A DNA stretch of 64,000 nt from Vescimonas fastidiosa (lineage in GTDB: Bacteria; Bacillota; Clostridia; Oscillospirales; Oscillospiraceae). Under the pieces are notes generated by a model. That model did not search any database, was not told the origin of the DNA, and saw only the letters and a program-made list of their open reading frames with translations. Location: positions 796,918-860,917 of the forward strand of contig NZ_AP023416.1 in assembly GCF_018326305.1 (NCBI RefSeq). Direction: 5' to 3'. Shown here one piece after another: positions 50,860-60,670 of the stretch. The translations under genes and the position numbers were made by a program. Numbering within the stretch: position 1 is the first letter of the stretch; every line of letters begins with the position of its first letter.

Positions 50860-53313
50860 CACTCCACCTCATTTCTCTGTACGGGCGGTCTGGTATCAAA
50901 GGCGTGTAGCAGTTCTTCAAAGACTGGGTGTATCTGCACCACACCGACACGCCCGTATAAGTCCTGCAATAAGCATTGTCCGTTCTCCAAATCACGCAAG
51001 CGTTTCTGGTTGTTCTCATCGTCCTTGTCGATACCGAAAAACTCTAAGGTCTGCTTTATCTCGTTTATATCCGTGCTTCTAAATGCAAACTTTAAGCCGA
51101 TATTGTTTTTCAGACTTTCCTTTGACACGTCATAGGCAGACTGGGTAACGAAATAAACGCCTGCCTGCATAGCTCGCCCAGCACGAACCAGCTTATTTGA
51201 TAAGGTTTCTCCTTGTGCCACATTTAAGAACGCCCACGCTTCGTCTAAATCGACAATCTTAAAAATGCTTCTGTCCGAATGGATAAAATCAAGGGCAAAG
51301 GTACTAATCACAATCAGCATAGACACAGACAACAATTCAATGGTCGTGTATTCTTCAAAAGTGGTATCTTTATCTGGCAGTACAAGGTCGGCTACTTGAA
51401 TGATATTGAGCTGATTATCCAGACTGATAGCATTTTCTACCGTACCGTCTGAAAACAGCAGGTGTGCAAAGTCGTAGTCCGTGAAGCTGTCGATATGGTC
51501 TGCGATATTTCTTGATATGGGCGTATCTTCACGGCGTAGCTCGTCTATCACATGGAGCAAGCCCCGACTGTCGCTCTGGGTAACGGAGCGTACTGCCTTA
51601 CGAAGTACGGGGAATTTTTCGCCGTCCCTTGAAGAAATACCCGTAAGGAATGTTAAGATGTCGATTGCCAGACTTTCAGCGTCTTTTACATTCTTCATAA
51701 TCACAAACGGGTCAAGAAGCCCTGCATTGTCCTTATCGCTGGTAAGATTTACGATATTGATTTCATGTGCAATCTCTGGGAGCGTTTCTTTCCAGTTACC
51801 ACGCTCACTTTTAGGGTCTAACAGAAGTGCTTGACCGCCAAACAGCACCGCATAATATACCAGAAGATTGTTACAGAACGATTTCCCACCGCCAAGCGAA
51901 CCGACAAAAGCAGACGCTAAAGCGTTGGTAACTGTACCTTTTACACCTTGACTGGCAAGGGACGGTTGCAGGTACACATTTCTTCCCGTATCAACAGAAT
52001 AGCCCATATAGATACCCGTAGTTTCTCCTAACTGCTGTGTCGCACCAAAGCCAAGCCCAGCTAAAAAATCTGATTTTACATACTGCACATAGTCATTGAT
52101 ATATCGCTTGCTGGCTGGTAAAAATTCAGAATGAAGCCCCAGCATATCCCCAGCAGGACGCACCAGCTTTACATTGAGGTCGTCGTAAAAGTCCTTGACT
52201 TCATCACAACGGCGTTTCAGCTCGTCAAGATCGGGTGCAGACACCCGTATGACGTAGCTTAACTTATACATACTTTCTTTTGTCTGGTCTAAATCAGTTT
52301 CCAGCTCGTCCACGCTGTCTAAAGCGTCCACCACATTTGAGCTGGTTTCACTTCCTGCTTGATAGGCGTGATTATCAAGGTCTTTCAGTTCCTTTTTTCT
52401 TGTTGCGGACGGTCGTTAATGCTTTCCGATTTTCCACGATTTCTACATTCATGCTCGTATCAACGGGGAATGTGAATTGCTGTTGCTGGAAATAGAAGAT
52501 TTCAGACGACGGAAAATCAAGCTCTCCTACAATCGCATTGACGGTAAAATAGGACACATAGCTTTCCTTGTCCTCATGTTCCAATCGTAAATACCGCTGG
52601 CTTTCCTCAATCACACACCTTGTCGGGACGGATAAGGTCGTAGTATTTTATCAGCGTCTCTTTGTTCAATTTTTTTCTTTGGTAGCTGGTACTCATAATC
52701 TTCATAAGCGATACCGTCCCTGCCGTAAAGATGTTCCATGAGATACCCAAAATCATGGATTTCCAAGCGACGCACCTTAAAGCGACGGGAGATTTTATTT
52801 TCCAGTAACTTTTTCCATTTTTATGTAACGGTTGATTTCATCATTCGGCATGGAAACAAAATCATTCATCAGCGTGTGGTTCACTTCATGGAGAAATTCT
52901 GTGAACGTCAGCCACACCGATTTTTTGATGTTCTTCAGATTGAGCTGTTCTTCCGTAACCATGAGCTTAAAGCCAAGAAAAAAGCGGTAGTCCACTTGAT
53001 TGTCCCCAATCATAGATACTAACGCTTCGGTCTGTTCGTCTATCTTCTGATAGGCAACTTCCTTTAATTTTCCAGTTACCAGTTTCTTTGACTGCTCCTG
53101 CATACTGCGGATTGAGCTTTCTGTGGCAATCTGCAAGGCATGAATTTTACCCTCACGGGACTGTGCAATGAGCTGGCGAAAACTGTCATGCACGATAAAT
53201 TTCTGCTCTGCGGATAAGAAAGAATAGTTGTACGGTATCAGCTCATAGTAAGCGAACACCTCATTGTCCTTGTTCCAGACAAGGTTATTGTCAATATATT
53301 TTATCGGGAACAT
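50859..53313 (-). pseudogene. VirB4-like conjugation ATPase (Tn916 Orf16-like), four frameshifts
   Basis: Three open pieces together match the 815-residue Tn916 Orf16. The ATPase part holds Walker A GSLGGGKSFCNN and Walker B FKIVDLDEAWAFLNVAQGE. Removing one A near 52810-52814, one A at 52670-52676, one C at 52625-52627 and one G near 52391 restores an 816-residue protein. All four are extra bases in homopolymers. As written, no full-length ATPase can be made. This motor is essential for transfer in Tn916-type systems. Confidence 0.85.
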
Positions 53314-53689
53314 AGTTCACACTCCTTACTGCCGTGATTGTTTCATTCAAGGTCTGCTTATGCAGTTTTACGGCTTTTCCTGCATAAGTGATTTTAGGTC
53401 GCAGGGCATAGGTTATCTGTGATTTCAAAAAGCTGTACGGCTTCTTTCCGTCAAAAGTTTTCTGCGACATAAACCAAGTGAGAGCAACGGGAATACCAAA
53501 ATATTTGAGAAATGCTCCCTCAATCATGGAAAGTGGGGGAATATCCCCAAACAGAATGATGAGAAATTCCGTAATCACAAACCATGTAATCTGTGTAAAA
53601 GTAACGGGAAAGGGTAAGTTAAAGTCATTGATTGCATACAAGACTTTTTCCACGTTCCAGATACCCGTGTAGCTTTTAATCTTTTTCAA
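53291..53689 (-). CDS. TcpE-family conjugation protein (Tn916 Orf17-like)
   Basis: A 132-residue protein with two close hydrophobic segments (about 28-50 and 58-78) and a C-terminal basic region. It corresponds to the TcpE/PrgI-type channel component of Tn916. It overlaps the start of the VirB4 gene by 23 bases, as is usual, and has GGAG before the ATG. Intact. Confidence 0.88.
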   Translation of the reverse strand: MKKIKSYTGIWNVEKVLYAINDFNLPFPVTFTQITWFVITEFLIILFGDIPPLSMIEGAFLKYFGIPVALTWFMSQKTFDGKKPYSFLKSQITYALRPKITYAGKAVKLHKQTLNETITAVRSVNYVPDKIY

Positions 53690-53725
53690 GTTCTTTCAGC
53701 TCCTTTCGTAAGTTTCTAAATAGAA

Positions 53726-53754
53726 AAGGACAGCCATGTTTCAGACTGTCCCTT
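53726..53754 (-). terminator. hairpin between ardA and the TcpE gene
   Basis: AAGGACAG (53726-53733) pairs with CTGTCC..TT (53746-53754), flanked by A-rich sequence. It probably terminates part of the transcript reading through ardA. Confidence 0.55.
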
Positions 53755-53807
53755 AAAAGAGAAATACGCTGTCAGTAGCAACAATGCTTGTCGCTGATCT
53801 TCCAGCG

Positions 53808-54313
53808 TTAATATGGTATCTCGCACATACCTCGGCTTGTTTCAATAAAGCAACCGCCCATATCCAAATCTCGCCCGTAGGCTTCATAGTCAATGTAGTT
53901 CTGTAAGCTGGGTGGAATGTCGCCAAGTGCCTGCAATTCGTCTATGTAGTAGTAGGCAACGTCTGTCATGGTTTCACAGTCGGGATAATAATAAATATCG
54001 TCCTTATGTTCCACGACTTCTTCCAGCGTCCCATAGTGGCTGATAAATTCGTCCAGACACTCTACAATATAGTCGGGAAGTTCCTCTATCATTTCATACA
54101 TCTCATTGAGTTCTTCAATGGAAACATACTCGCCAATCGCAATGGGAAAGTTGTCGGTATCATGGATAGCGTATTCCTCATACTGTTCATTCAAGCCGAT
54201 TTTTTCTTTTCACATCTTCCTCGTCAATGGGGGAACGTGAACCAAGCACCGACTAAATAGCCCTCATTGTATTTGCCAAGATTAGCAATATAAACCGCCA
54301 TATCATCAATCAT
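53808..54313 (-). pseudogene. ardA: antirestriction protein ArdA (Tn916 Orf18-like), frameshifted
   Basis: The 5' part reads MIDDMAVYIANLGKYNEG...GAWFTFP. After one extra C in the G/C run at 54229-54233 and one extra A near 54207-54210, the frame continues as IGLNEQYEEYAIHDTDNFP to the end (...RGMCEIPY). Corrected, it is a 167-residue acidic ArdA, the DNA mimic that blocks type I restriction enzymes in the recipient. As written it is broken by two insertions. Confidence 0.85.
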
Positions 54314-54330
54314 AAGCACCACCTCATTTC

Positions 54331-54835
54331 CTACTCTGGCAGTTCAAAGATACCGTGTTCTGTTACTAAAAATTTCCCGTGTTCCTGCAAGTGAGAAGCG
54401 TAGGCTTCAAAGTCAAAGTAGTATTCTTGACAGTCCTCGGATAAATGCTTGAACATCGGGTCGTTCATCAGCTTTTGCCTTGCAACATCTATCATGCTTT
54501 TACAGTCGGGATAAACAATAATCACGTTCCTGCAAATATAAAGTGCTTCTAAATTTTCAAACACCGTAAGTAGTGATACATATTCTTCCTGCATATCACT
54601 TGAAAGCTGGCGGTACATAAAATCTAATTCGTTGAGCTGGTACACGCTGGTGTGTTCGTGGACTTCATCAGCATAAGGCAACACCTTTTCGATAATACGA
54701 TAATCCCCACTTTCTGCACCGATACCTAACTTTTTCTTCAAACTCGGCAACATCTATCGGCAGGTCGAACCAGTATGATATTGTTTCTTCGCCAGTTGTT
54801 CCTCTCGTTTCCACCAGCACCCTTGTTTCCTGCAT
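54331..54835 (-). pseudogene. second ArdA-like antirestriction protein, frameshifted
   Basis: From the ATG at 54835 the frame reads MQETRVLVETRGTTGEE...WFDLPIDVAEFEEK. One extra A at 54732-54736 shifts it, and LGIGAESGDYRIIEKVLP... then continues to FELPE. Corrected it has 167 residues, strongly acidic, and aligns loosely with ArdA along its length (paired YYFDFEAYASHL against NYIDYEAYGRDL). Two ArdA-like genes in tandem are known in some Tn916-like elements. Confidence 0.72.
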
Positions 54836-55052
54836 TGTTCCTCACGTCCTTTCTGTTGCTTCATCACATCTTTTAAGCTCTGGTACGACATACCAAACAC
54901 ATACTTTGAAAAATCTTCTAACTGTTTTATATCATAATTCGTAAGCGGTAATCGCTTCATTTCATGCCACACTTTACGCTTGTAAGAGGGCAGGTTAGAA
55001 ATATAATCACAGCCGACGTTTGCTTCGCATATCCTTAAAAAATATCGCTCAT
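54754..55052 (-). pseudogene. small orf before the ArdA pair, possibly frameshifted
   Basis: A frame from 55052 (MSDIF, with GGAGTGATG before it) would continue as RICEANVGCDYISNLPSYKR and MKRLPLTNYDIKQLEDFSKYVFGMSYQSL if one T were added in the run near 55034-55040. The product would be about 99 residues, basic at its C-terminus, overlapping the following ArdA-like start. I do not recognise the family. The reconstruction rests on the good ribosome-binding site and continuous coding look. Confidence 0.45.
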
Positions 55053-55077
55053 TTCATCACTCCAATCTGATTTTAGG

Positions 55078-55113
55078 TAAGAAAAAAGCAGTCAATCCTA
55101 AGACTAACTGCTT
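55078..55113 (-). terminator. terminator of the SnoaL-like cargo gene (same as at 58.8 kb)
   Basis: AAGCAGTTAGTCTTAGGATT and TGACTGCTTTTTT on the minus strand form a hairpin with T-run 30 bases after the 55143 stop. A sequence identical over about 30 bases recurs at 58808-58844. Confidence 0.7.
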
Positions 55114-55142
55114 TATGTATATGGATATAATTTGATTAAGTT

Positions 55143-55559
55143 TTAAAACCAGTTTGTTTTTTCATCTCTAAATTGAGGGTTATCGCTGTGTTGATATGGA
55201 TTATAGTTATTCAGATTGCAACCATATTCTTTTAATGATTTGATTTTGTTATCTTCTGTCCATTCAATTAAGGAAATACCGTCAAATTCTTCAACGCTTC
55301 CCGTATTCATTTCATTTTTAAAATACCATTCTACGACAGTTTGATTTTCTTTATGAAAGAACTGTTTAATATCCCAAATAATGACTTTACCACGAGTATT
55401 CCATTCATTAAACCAATGTTTTACTGTTTTAAGATTTTCATATTTAGGACACCAGCTTTCCGTATAAACAACATCTTCTGTAAAAATTTTATCTATTCCT
55501 AAGTCTTGCTGTTTCAACCACATATCAAACCATAAACGAATAATTTTTTTCTCTCTCAT
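55143..55559 (-). CDS. SnoaL/NTF2-like small protein (cargo)
   Basis: A 138-residue protein with the cone-shaped NTF2-like fold pattern: an N-terminal helix (LWFDMWLKQQDLGIDKIFTEDVVY), strands with VKHWFNEWNTRGKVIIWDI, and WYFKNEMNTGSVEEFDGISLIEW. Members bind or transform small hydrophobic molecules, often in unknown pathways. It is AT-rich, lies between the ArdA region and TcpD with its own terminator, and is not part of the Tn916 backbone. Confidence 0.75.
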   Translation of the reverse strand: MREKKIIRLWFDMWLKQQDLGIDKIFTEDVVYTESWCPKYENLKTVKHWFNEWNTRGKVIIWDIKQFFHKENQTVVEWYFKNEMNTGSVEEFDGISLIEWTEDNKIKSLKEYGCNLNNYNPYQHSDNPQFRDEKTNWF

Positions 55560-55630
55560 TCAAAATAGAACACCTCGATTACTTCTTTTTTCACATTATA
55601 GCACCCATACATCAGCCCCACAATAAAATT

Positions 55631-55852
55631 TTATGCACCGATAATCTTATTGAACAGCTCTAACAGTACATCTTTCACACCGCCAGCATTGAATACCAAG
55701 CCGACAGCAATCAAGGCAACTACCAAGAAACCGATAAGTTTTGAAAACTCACGCTTGAACCCTAAGTAGATACCGATAACCACAATCGACATAAGCACTA
55801 AGCTCTGTGCGTTGCTTAAAAACCATTGATACAAATTTTGCCCGAAATTCAT
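55631..55852 (-). CDS. TcpD-family membrane protein
   Basis: A 73-residue hydrophobic protein with helices at about 15-30 and 38-58, matching TcpD, a small channel component in Tn916/pCW3-type systems. It starts one base after the preceding small gene's stop. Confidence 0.8.
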   Translation of the reverse strand: MNFGQNLYQWFLSNAQSLVLMSIVVIGIYLGFKREFSKLIGFLVVALIAVGLVFNAGGVKDVLLELFNKIIGA

Positions 55853-55853
55853 G

Positions 55854-55988
55854 TTATTTGTCCTCGCTTTCTTTTAATTTCTTCATTTCATAGTCAGCTC
55901 CTTTGCCAACACTTAAAATACACATCAAGGCTACGCCGATACCCGTTCCAACAGATACCAGCAGGAAGTCTTTCAATAATTCCCACAT
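55854..55988 (-). CDS. DUF3789-like small membrane protein
   Basis: A 44-residue peptide: MWELLKDFLLVSVGTGIGVA, one hydrophobic helix, then a charged tail (EMKKLKESEDK). This form is usual between the relaxase and TcpD genes of Tn916-like elements. A GGAGTGATG site precedes it. Confidence 0.7.
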   Translation of the reverse strand: MWELLKDFLLVSVGTGIGVALMCILSVGKGADYEMKKLKESEDK

Positions 55989-56053
55989 TTTTTCATCACT
56001 CCTAACTTTCTACTAAATCTTTTGCAGGGGTCGTCTGCTGTTTGATTATCATT

Positions 56054-57201
56054 TCATGCTTTTCTGTGAGCTTTGCCTCGCTGTTCGATAGTTTTCATGT
56101 AGTCTGTTCCGTTTCCCTTATCAATCCTTTTCAGCATTTTCAAGGTCGGTGCTACCTGCCGTTGTACCCACCGCAATGTACGGTCTAAGGTGTAAGGCTC
56201 TGGCTTTGTCGTCAGCTTCAAGCTCTGTCTGTTATCGCCGATAAACCACGCCCAGCGGTCATTGAGTTTCCAGTCATTTTTTCGCTTGTCTGCTTCTTCA
56301 TCAACAAACCGCACATACTGGTTGATGATAGAAAAGGCAGTCTGCTCTGCGTCATAATAGGTCAGCAAATCTCGTACTGCATAATAGGCACGTTCATTTC
56401 TAAGCCGTATCTCAAAACGGTTGATAATGTCGGCTTCTTCCAGCGGTGTCCCTAACTTGACGTACTGCTCATAGTCCTTTTCATAGATACAGAAATACAC
56501 ATCTGATTTTAGCGAACCAAGATAAAGGGTGCGTCCCATATATTCTCTGTCGTCCTCTCTATGCTTGATAAGCTCGCCCGACTGATAAAACTTATAACTT
56601 CTGGACTTTCCGATATATTCCCGTTTCCTGCATTTTTCCGCAAGCTCTGGAATATCCAAAATACCCGTATGGTCGTTGATAGCAAGGTCGATACGCTTCA
56701 TCACGCCACCGTCTATGAGTGCGTCCATGAGAAAGTCATACCAACTTCTTTGTTGTGCCAGCAGGTAACTTTCAAACTGTCGGCAACCACGCCCCCTTTA
56801 ACTCTAAAAGGACACCTTTTTTCTTCGTCAGCCGACGTATAGATAAAGATGTCCCCTAAAGAATAATGCTCCGTATAACTGTAATGTCCGTAATCTTCAT
56901 GGAGCATATAATTGATATTCAGTTTTAATATATCTTTGATGATGTGCTGTATATCCAGCGTGGGAAAACGAATTTTCACATAATCAAACAGCATGGTAAG
57001 CGGTACTTCTGGATTGAACCTTGCCAGTTCCTTATGCAGAGTTTCCAGAAGTTCCTTTGACGGCTTCATTTTTCCACTTTCTATCTTGTTGAAATATTCC
57101 CTTGTGATACCAGAAGCCACCGCCAGCCTGCCTTGTGAGATACCGTAAGCAATCCGTTTCTCCCGTAATTCTTTTATCCGTTGTTCTTCATTCAGAACCA
57201 T
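56054..57201 (-). pseudogene. relaxase / replication initiation factor (Tn916 Orf20, MobT-like), frameshifted
   Basis: The 5' part (from 57201) has an XRE-type domain (AYGISQGRLAVASGITREYFNK) and begins the Rep_trans relaxase fold. One extra A at 56817-56822 and one extra G in the run at 56792-56796 shift it. Corrected, the frame runs into MKRIDLAINDHTGILDIPELAEK to the end, 381 residues. The enzyme nicks oriT to start transfer. As written, the HTH and catalytic parts are separated. Confidence 0.85.
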
Positions 57202-57386
57202 ACCCCCCCAATCTGTAAAGTGTGAAGTTTTTTAAGGCGACTTCACAGCCGATTTTTGCTAGAAAACCATGCCAGAAGCCTTATGTTTCCTATGTTTTTT
57301 GTCTATTGTCTATTTGCAAACGTACCCCTCTGTTAGATACCGAGGGGTTTTACCTGCTGGCGTGGCTGACGCCACACCAGCAACGG
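57202..57386. other. candidate origin of transfer (oriT)
   Basis: In Tn916 the oriT lies between the relaxase and coupling ATPase genes, and this gap corresponds to it. It holds two hairpins: ACCCCTC (57324-57330) with GAGGGGT (57342-57348), and GCTGGCGTGGC (57356-57366) with its complement ending at 57382. The preceding TTTGTCTATTGTCTATTTGCAAAC direct repeat is AT-rich. Confidence 0.6.
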
Positions 57387-58784
57387 CTAGTCCGTGCCGT
57401 CGCCTTTCGCTTCGCACGTCGCCGTCCCGTCCTGCCTTGCTTGTGCAAGAGAGCCGATAGTCTGCAAAAAATCATGTCCTTTCGGGACTAAAGGCGTGTA
57501 AAACTCACTGATAACACTTGTTCCCACATCACAATAGCCACGCCCCCTTGATACGCTTCTGGAAAAACTGCTTTTTCACATCTGAACCAAACAGCATACC
57601 GTAACCTAATTCGCTGATACGCCCAAGTCCCACACGGAAATTGAAGTTATCTCTGATACCGTCCGAGAAATACTTTGCGTCTGGACGCTGGCGAGGGCAA
57701 CGATAAGGAAATAACCTGCTTGTCGCCCTAACATAACGATTTTCTTTAACTGGCTAAGTAGGCTCACGCTTTCTTTTGTCCCCAGCATTTCAAAAAACGC
57801 CACATATTCATCAAAGATAAGAAAGCAGGGTGGCAGTCCCAGATAGGCGTAGTTTTCGCCCGTCTTATAGTTCGGGTGTCGCTTCATTTCCTCACTTCGC
57901 TGTACCATGCCCTCATAAAAGGCATTGACGCAATCTATCATTTCTTCTTTGGTGTGATACACATTTCCCATAACTGTCCCTAAGTCTGCAAGGTCAGCGT
58001 TCTTCGGGTCTAAGATATAAAGGACAGCGTTGGTATGCAGTAAGGCTTCAATGAGCGTCAGCAGAAAATAGGTTTTACCGCCACCAGTCCCACCAGCAAT
58101 CAGAGCATGAGGGAGTGCGTCATATTCCCAGACAAGATTTTTCATCAGTCTAAGACAGCCGTTTTCTGCCCGTACTTCATCAATGGTAATGCGGTTCGCT
58201 ATCATATCATAAAGCAGGGTATATTCGATATAGCCGTCATGCAGGGTCTTGTCGGTCAGCTCACAATACAAGCCACTTTCCAATTTATCCTCTAACCGTA
58301 AAAGCTGGTCTTGATATTTTCCTAACGTAATTTCACAGCGGATATGAAGAAGTCCTTTTTCCATTTGATAATAAATCTTTGGAAACCAGACGATTTTTTC
58401 CCTTGATCTGCTTTGCAGGTCAGTAAAAAAACCGCTGTCTTGTACGGTATCGGCTTCATACCACTTATTTTCCAGTATCATTCTTGCCAGCTTTTGACGG
58501 TGCAGTAGCTTCTTGAAACTGTCGTAACAGAAGCGGTAATACCCAAAAGCGACCAATGCACAAACACCAGTCGCTATCAATATGGTTATGAAGTTGTAAG
58601 GGGAAAGCGTCAAGCCGTTTTCTAACAAGCTGAAATGCTCCCAGTCGGTACGCATGAGCTGTTTGCTATTCAGTAGCAGGAGAACTGCCACGAACACAAA
58701 CAGAAGCGTCTCTATGGAAAAATGATAAACAAGGTGCTTGTCGCTGGCTCTGATACGGTGTCCTTTGTTCCAAATCTTACGCAT
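57387..58784 (-). pseudogene. FtsK/SpoIIIE-type coupling ATPase (Tn916 Orf21, TcpA-like), frameshifted
   Basis: Two N-terminal membrane helices (about 25-45 and 62-82) precede the ATPase domain with Walker A GGTGGGKTYFLL and Walker B CFLIFDEYVAFFE. The frame breaks at about 57690 (one C missing) and again at 57543-57547 (one G extra). Corrected it continues as QRPDAKYFSDGIRDNFNFRV... to a stop at 57387 and gives about 465 residues, the normal length. It brings the relaxosome to the channel. Confidence 0.85.
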
Positions 58785-58807
58785 AAATCAATCACTCCTT
58801 TCTGGGT

Positions 58808-58844
58808 ATGAAAAAAGCAGTCAATCCTAAGACTAACTGCTTAT
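58808..58844 (-). terminator. terminator of the HTH-membrane protein gene (same as at 55.1 kb)
   Basis: The same AAGCAGTTAGTCTTAGGATT... hairpin with T-run as at 55078-55113. It overlaps the 58841 stop region. Confidence 0.7.
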
Positions 58845-59616
58845 ATCATTATTCGTGTTTTTTTCCCAACAATATAGGTTGTTACTAACATTCCTATCAG
58901 CAAAATAATTATAGCTGGATGTTTTACAGTATTCCATAATGAAATGCCACCAACTAAAAAACTGATATAGCAAATAATAGGATATAGAATAGCAGTTCCT
59001 AATGTAAATACTCTAAATACTGTTAATACATATCCCCAGTTTGCATTATTAAAAGATAGCCCTGCCATGTGTATTCTGAAAATTCCTTGTGATACAAAAT
59101 TAACTTTATTTGTATCATAATATGTCGGTAATAATTCTTTCGCAAAAATGCAAAGCCAACTTGCAAACAAAAGCATTAACAAAGATATATACAAACTATC
59201 TCCCATTTGTTCTATGGAAATTCCAGAAACAGTTAATAATATTGCCTCTATAACTACCACACCGATTGAGATAAGAAATGCAAATATCCAGTTCTTTTTT
59301 CGTTGATGAATTGTATCACGCAACGACAAGTCTAACGAGTTTACAACAAGAGTTTCTACCACATCACTATTTAATGTCTTGTTCTCTTTTAATTTTTCTC
59401 CTTGTAAAAGTTCTGTTACTGTAATACCAAGTATATCAGCAATAGGGATAAGTAATGTAACATTTGGCATACTGTTTCCACGTTCCCATTTACTAACTGT
59501 TTATCCGACACAAACAACTTATCTGCTAAGTCCTTTTGTGTCATTTGTTTTTCTTTTCGCACTTCGGCTAAAAATTGTCCAAATTTTTCATTGTTGATTT
59601 GATACATTTGTGCCAC
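58841..59616 (-). pseudogene. XRE-type regulator with C-terminal membrane domain, frameshifted (cargo)
   Basis: From 59616: FGQFLAEVRKEKQMTQKDLADKLFVSDK, an XRE helix-turn-helix. One base missing near 59502-59505 breaks the frame before the expected VSKWERGNS segment. The rest (MPNVTLLIPIADILGITVTELLQGEK..., then four hydrophobic helices) continues to 58841. Corrected length is about 258 residues. Membrane-linked XRE regulators of this kind are common in Clostridia. It is inserted between orf21 and orf22 and is not part of the Tn916 core. Confidence 0.72.
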
Positions 59617-59705
59617 CTCCTATCGTTATTTTAACCATTTACGATAAGGTAGGCAATCTACTAACGGGAGAGTACCTCTATTTTTCTAACTTATGAGGAG
59701 AATTT

Positions 59706-60090
59706 TTATTTTTTCGGCTGTCCCTGCGGTGTATGGTTCTGTGGACTTCCTGCGTTCTGGTTTCCTTTATTCTTCAATACAATATCCTCTGCCTTTACAT
59801 ACCAGTCCACATCTGCACCCGTATAGGTCTTTCGTGATACCGTATCGGCTACGGGATTGACAAGTTCCACAACTGCATTGTACGGAAATTCTCTTAACGG
59901 TACTTCTGGCGGTACAGATACGGGGATAATTCCACCATGCAGACTGCACTTCAAATCATAGATACGCTTTTTAAGCTGGGTACTCGGTGTCCCGTCCTCA
60001 TTCTGTAAGAACACATCACGCACTGCTGTAAATTTTAATTCTCCAAATGTTTTCTCTTTGTCAATAACAAATCCCGTTTGATAATCTCAT
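59706..60090 (-). pseudogene. DUF961 protein (Tn916 Orf22-like), frameshifted
   Basis: From 60090 the frame reads MRLSNG, then one extra G in the run at 60073-60075 shifts it. Corrected, it continues FVIDKEKTFGELKFTAVRDVFLQNEDG to QGQPKK, about 127 residues, as in Tn916 Orf22. The 105-residue downstream frame alone lacks a good start. Function in transfer is accessory and undefined. Confidence 0.78.
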
Positions 60091-60105
60091 AACTTCTTCA
60101 CTCCT

Positions 60106-60432
60106 TTACTTTTCTTCAACTGCTACAATATCATCAGCAACTAATACATAATCGGTATGTCCCATATCCCCGATTGCGTAACCTCTGCCGTATAACTTCG
60201 GATTGACAAGTTTTACTTTCTGCTCATACTTGAACTTCTTTTCGCCAGCCTGCACGGGAATTTCTACCACAACATTTTCGCCTTTCTGTACGTCGGAATA
60301 AAGGTTATAGCTTCGTCTGGCTAAGACCCTGCGATTATTTTTATCTCTTTCAAAGACTGGCTCGCTTTCGCCTGCAAATTCAAGAGTTCCAAAAGACTGT
60401 GCCATATCTGGCACGACATATTTCATTTCCAT
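60106..60432 (-). CDS. DUF961 protein (Tn916 Orf23-like)
   Basis: A 108-residue protein paired with the downstream DUF961 gene, as Orf23/Orf22 in Tn916. The family beta-rich core shows as YNLYSDVQKGENVVVEIPV and KVKLVNPKLYGRGYAIGD. It is the first conserved transfer gene of the operon. Intact, with a GGTAAAACAAT start region lacking a strong ribosome-binding site apart from AACGAGGT upstream. Confidence 0.82.
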   Translation of the reverse strand: MEMKYVVPDMAQSFGTLEFAGESEPVFERDKNNRRVLARRSYNLYSDVQKGENVVVEIPVQAGEKKFKYEQKVKLVNPKLYGRGYAIGDMGHTDYVLVADDIVAVEEK

Positions 60433-60670
60433 ATTGTTTTACCTCGTTTCTTTCTATATTTGATAAGTTTTTTAATTGTGATTTCTTATTCTGGCGGTTT
60501 GGGAAGTACCAGCAATCCCCCAGATAGTAAAGGGTAAAATCAATGCTTACGCACCCTTGACTATCCGTGTTCTTGCAGGTTGTTGGCAGACAAGCCAGAA
60601 TAAGCAAAAATCTGCCGTTTGACAGCTTCGGCGGAGAGCGTGATTTTTCTTTCCTCATACCGTTACCGCC

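Noticed and set aside
54754..54972. Stand-alone 72-residue gene
   Set aside because: The coding look continues upstream to a better start at 55052 in a neighbouring frame, so it is reported as one probably frameshifted gene instead.
60433..60658. A 92-codon minus-strand frame overlapping the start of the orf23-like gene
   Set aside because: It overlaps a well-supported gene in another frame and has no recognisable domain. I treat the stretch as leader sequence, although a small leader ORF cannot be excluded.
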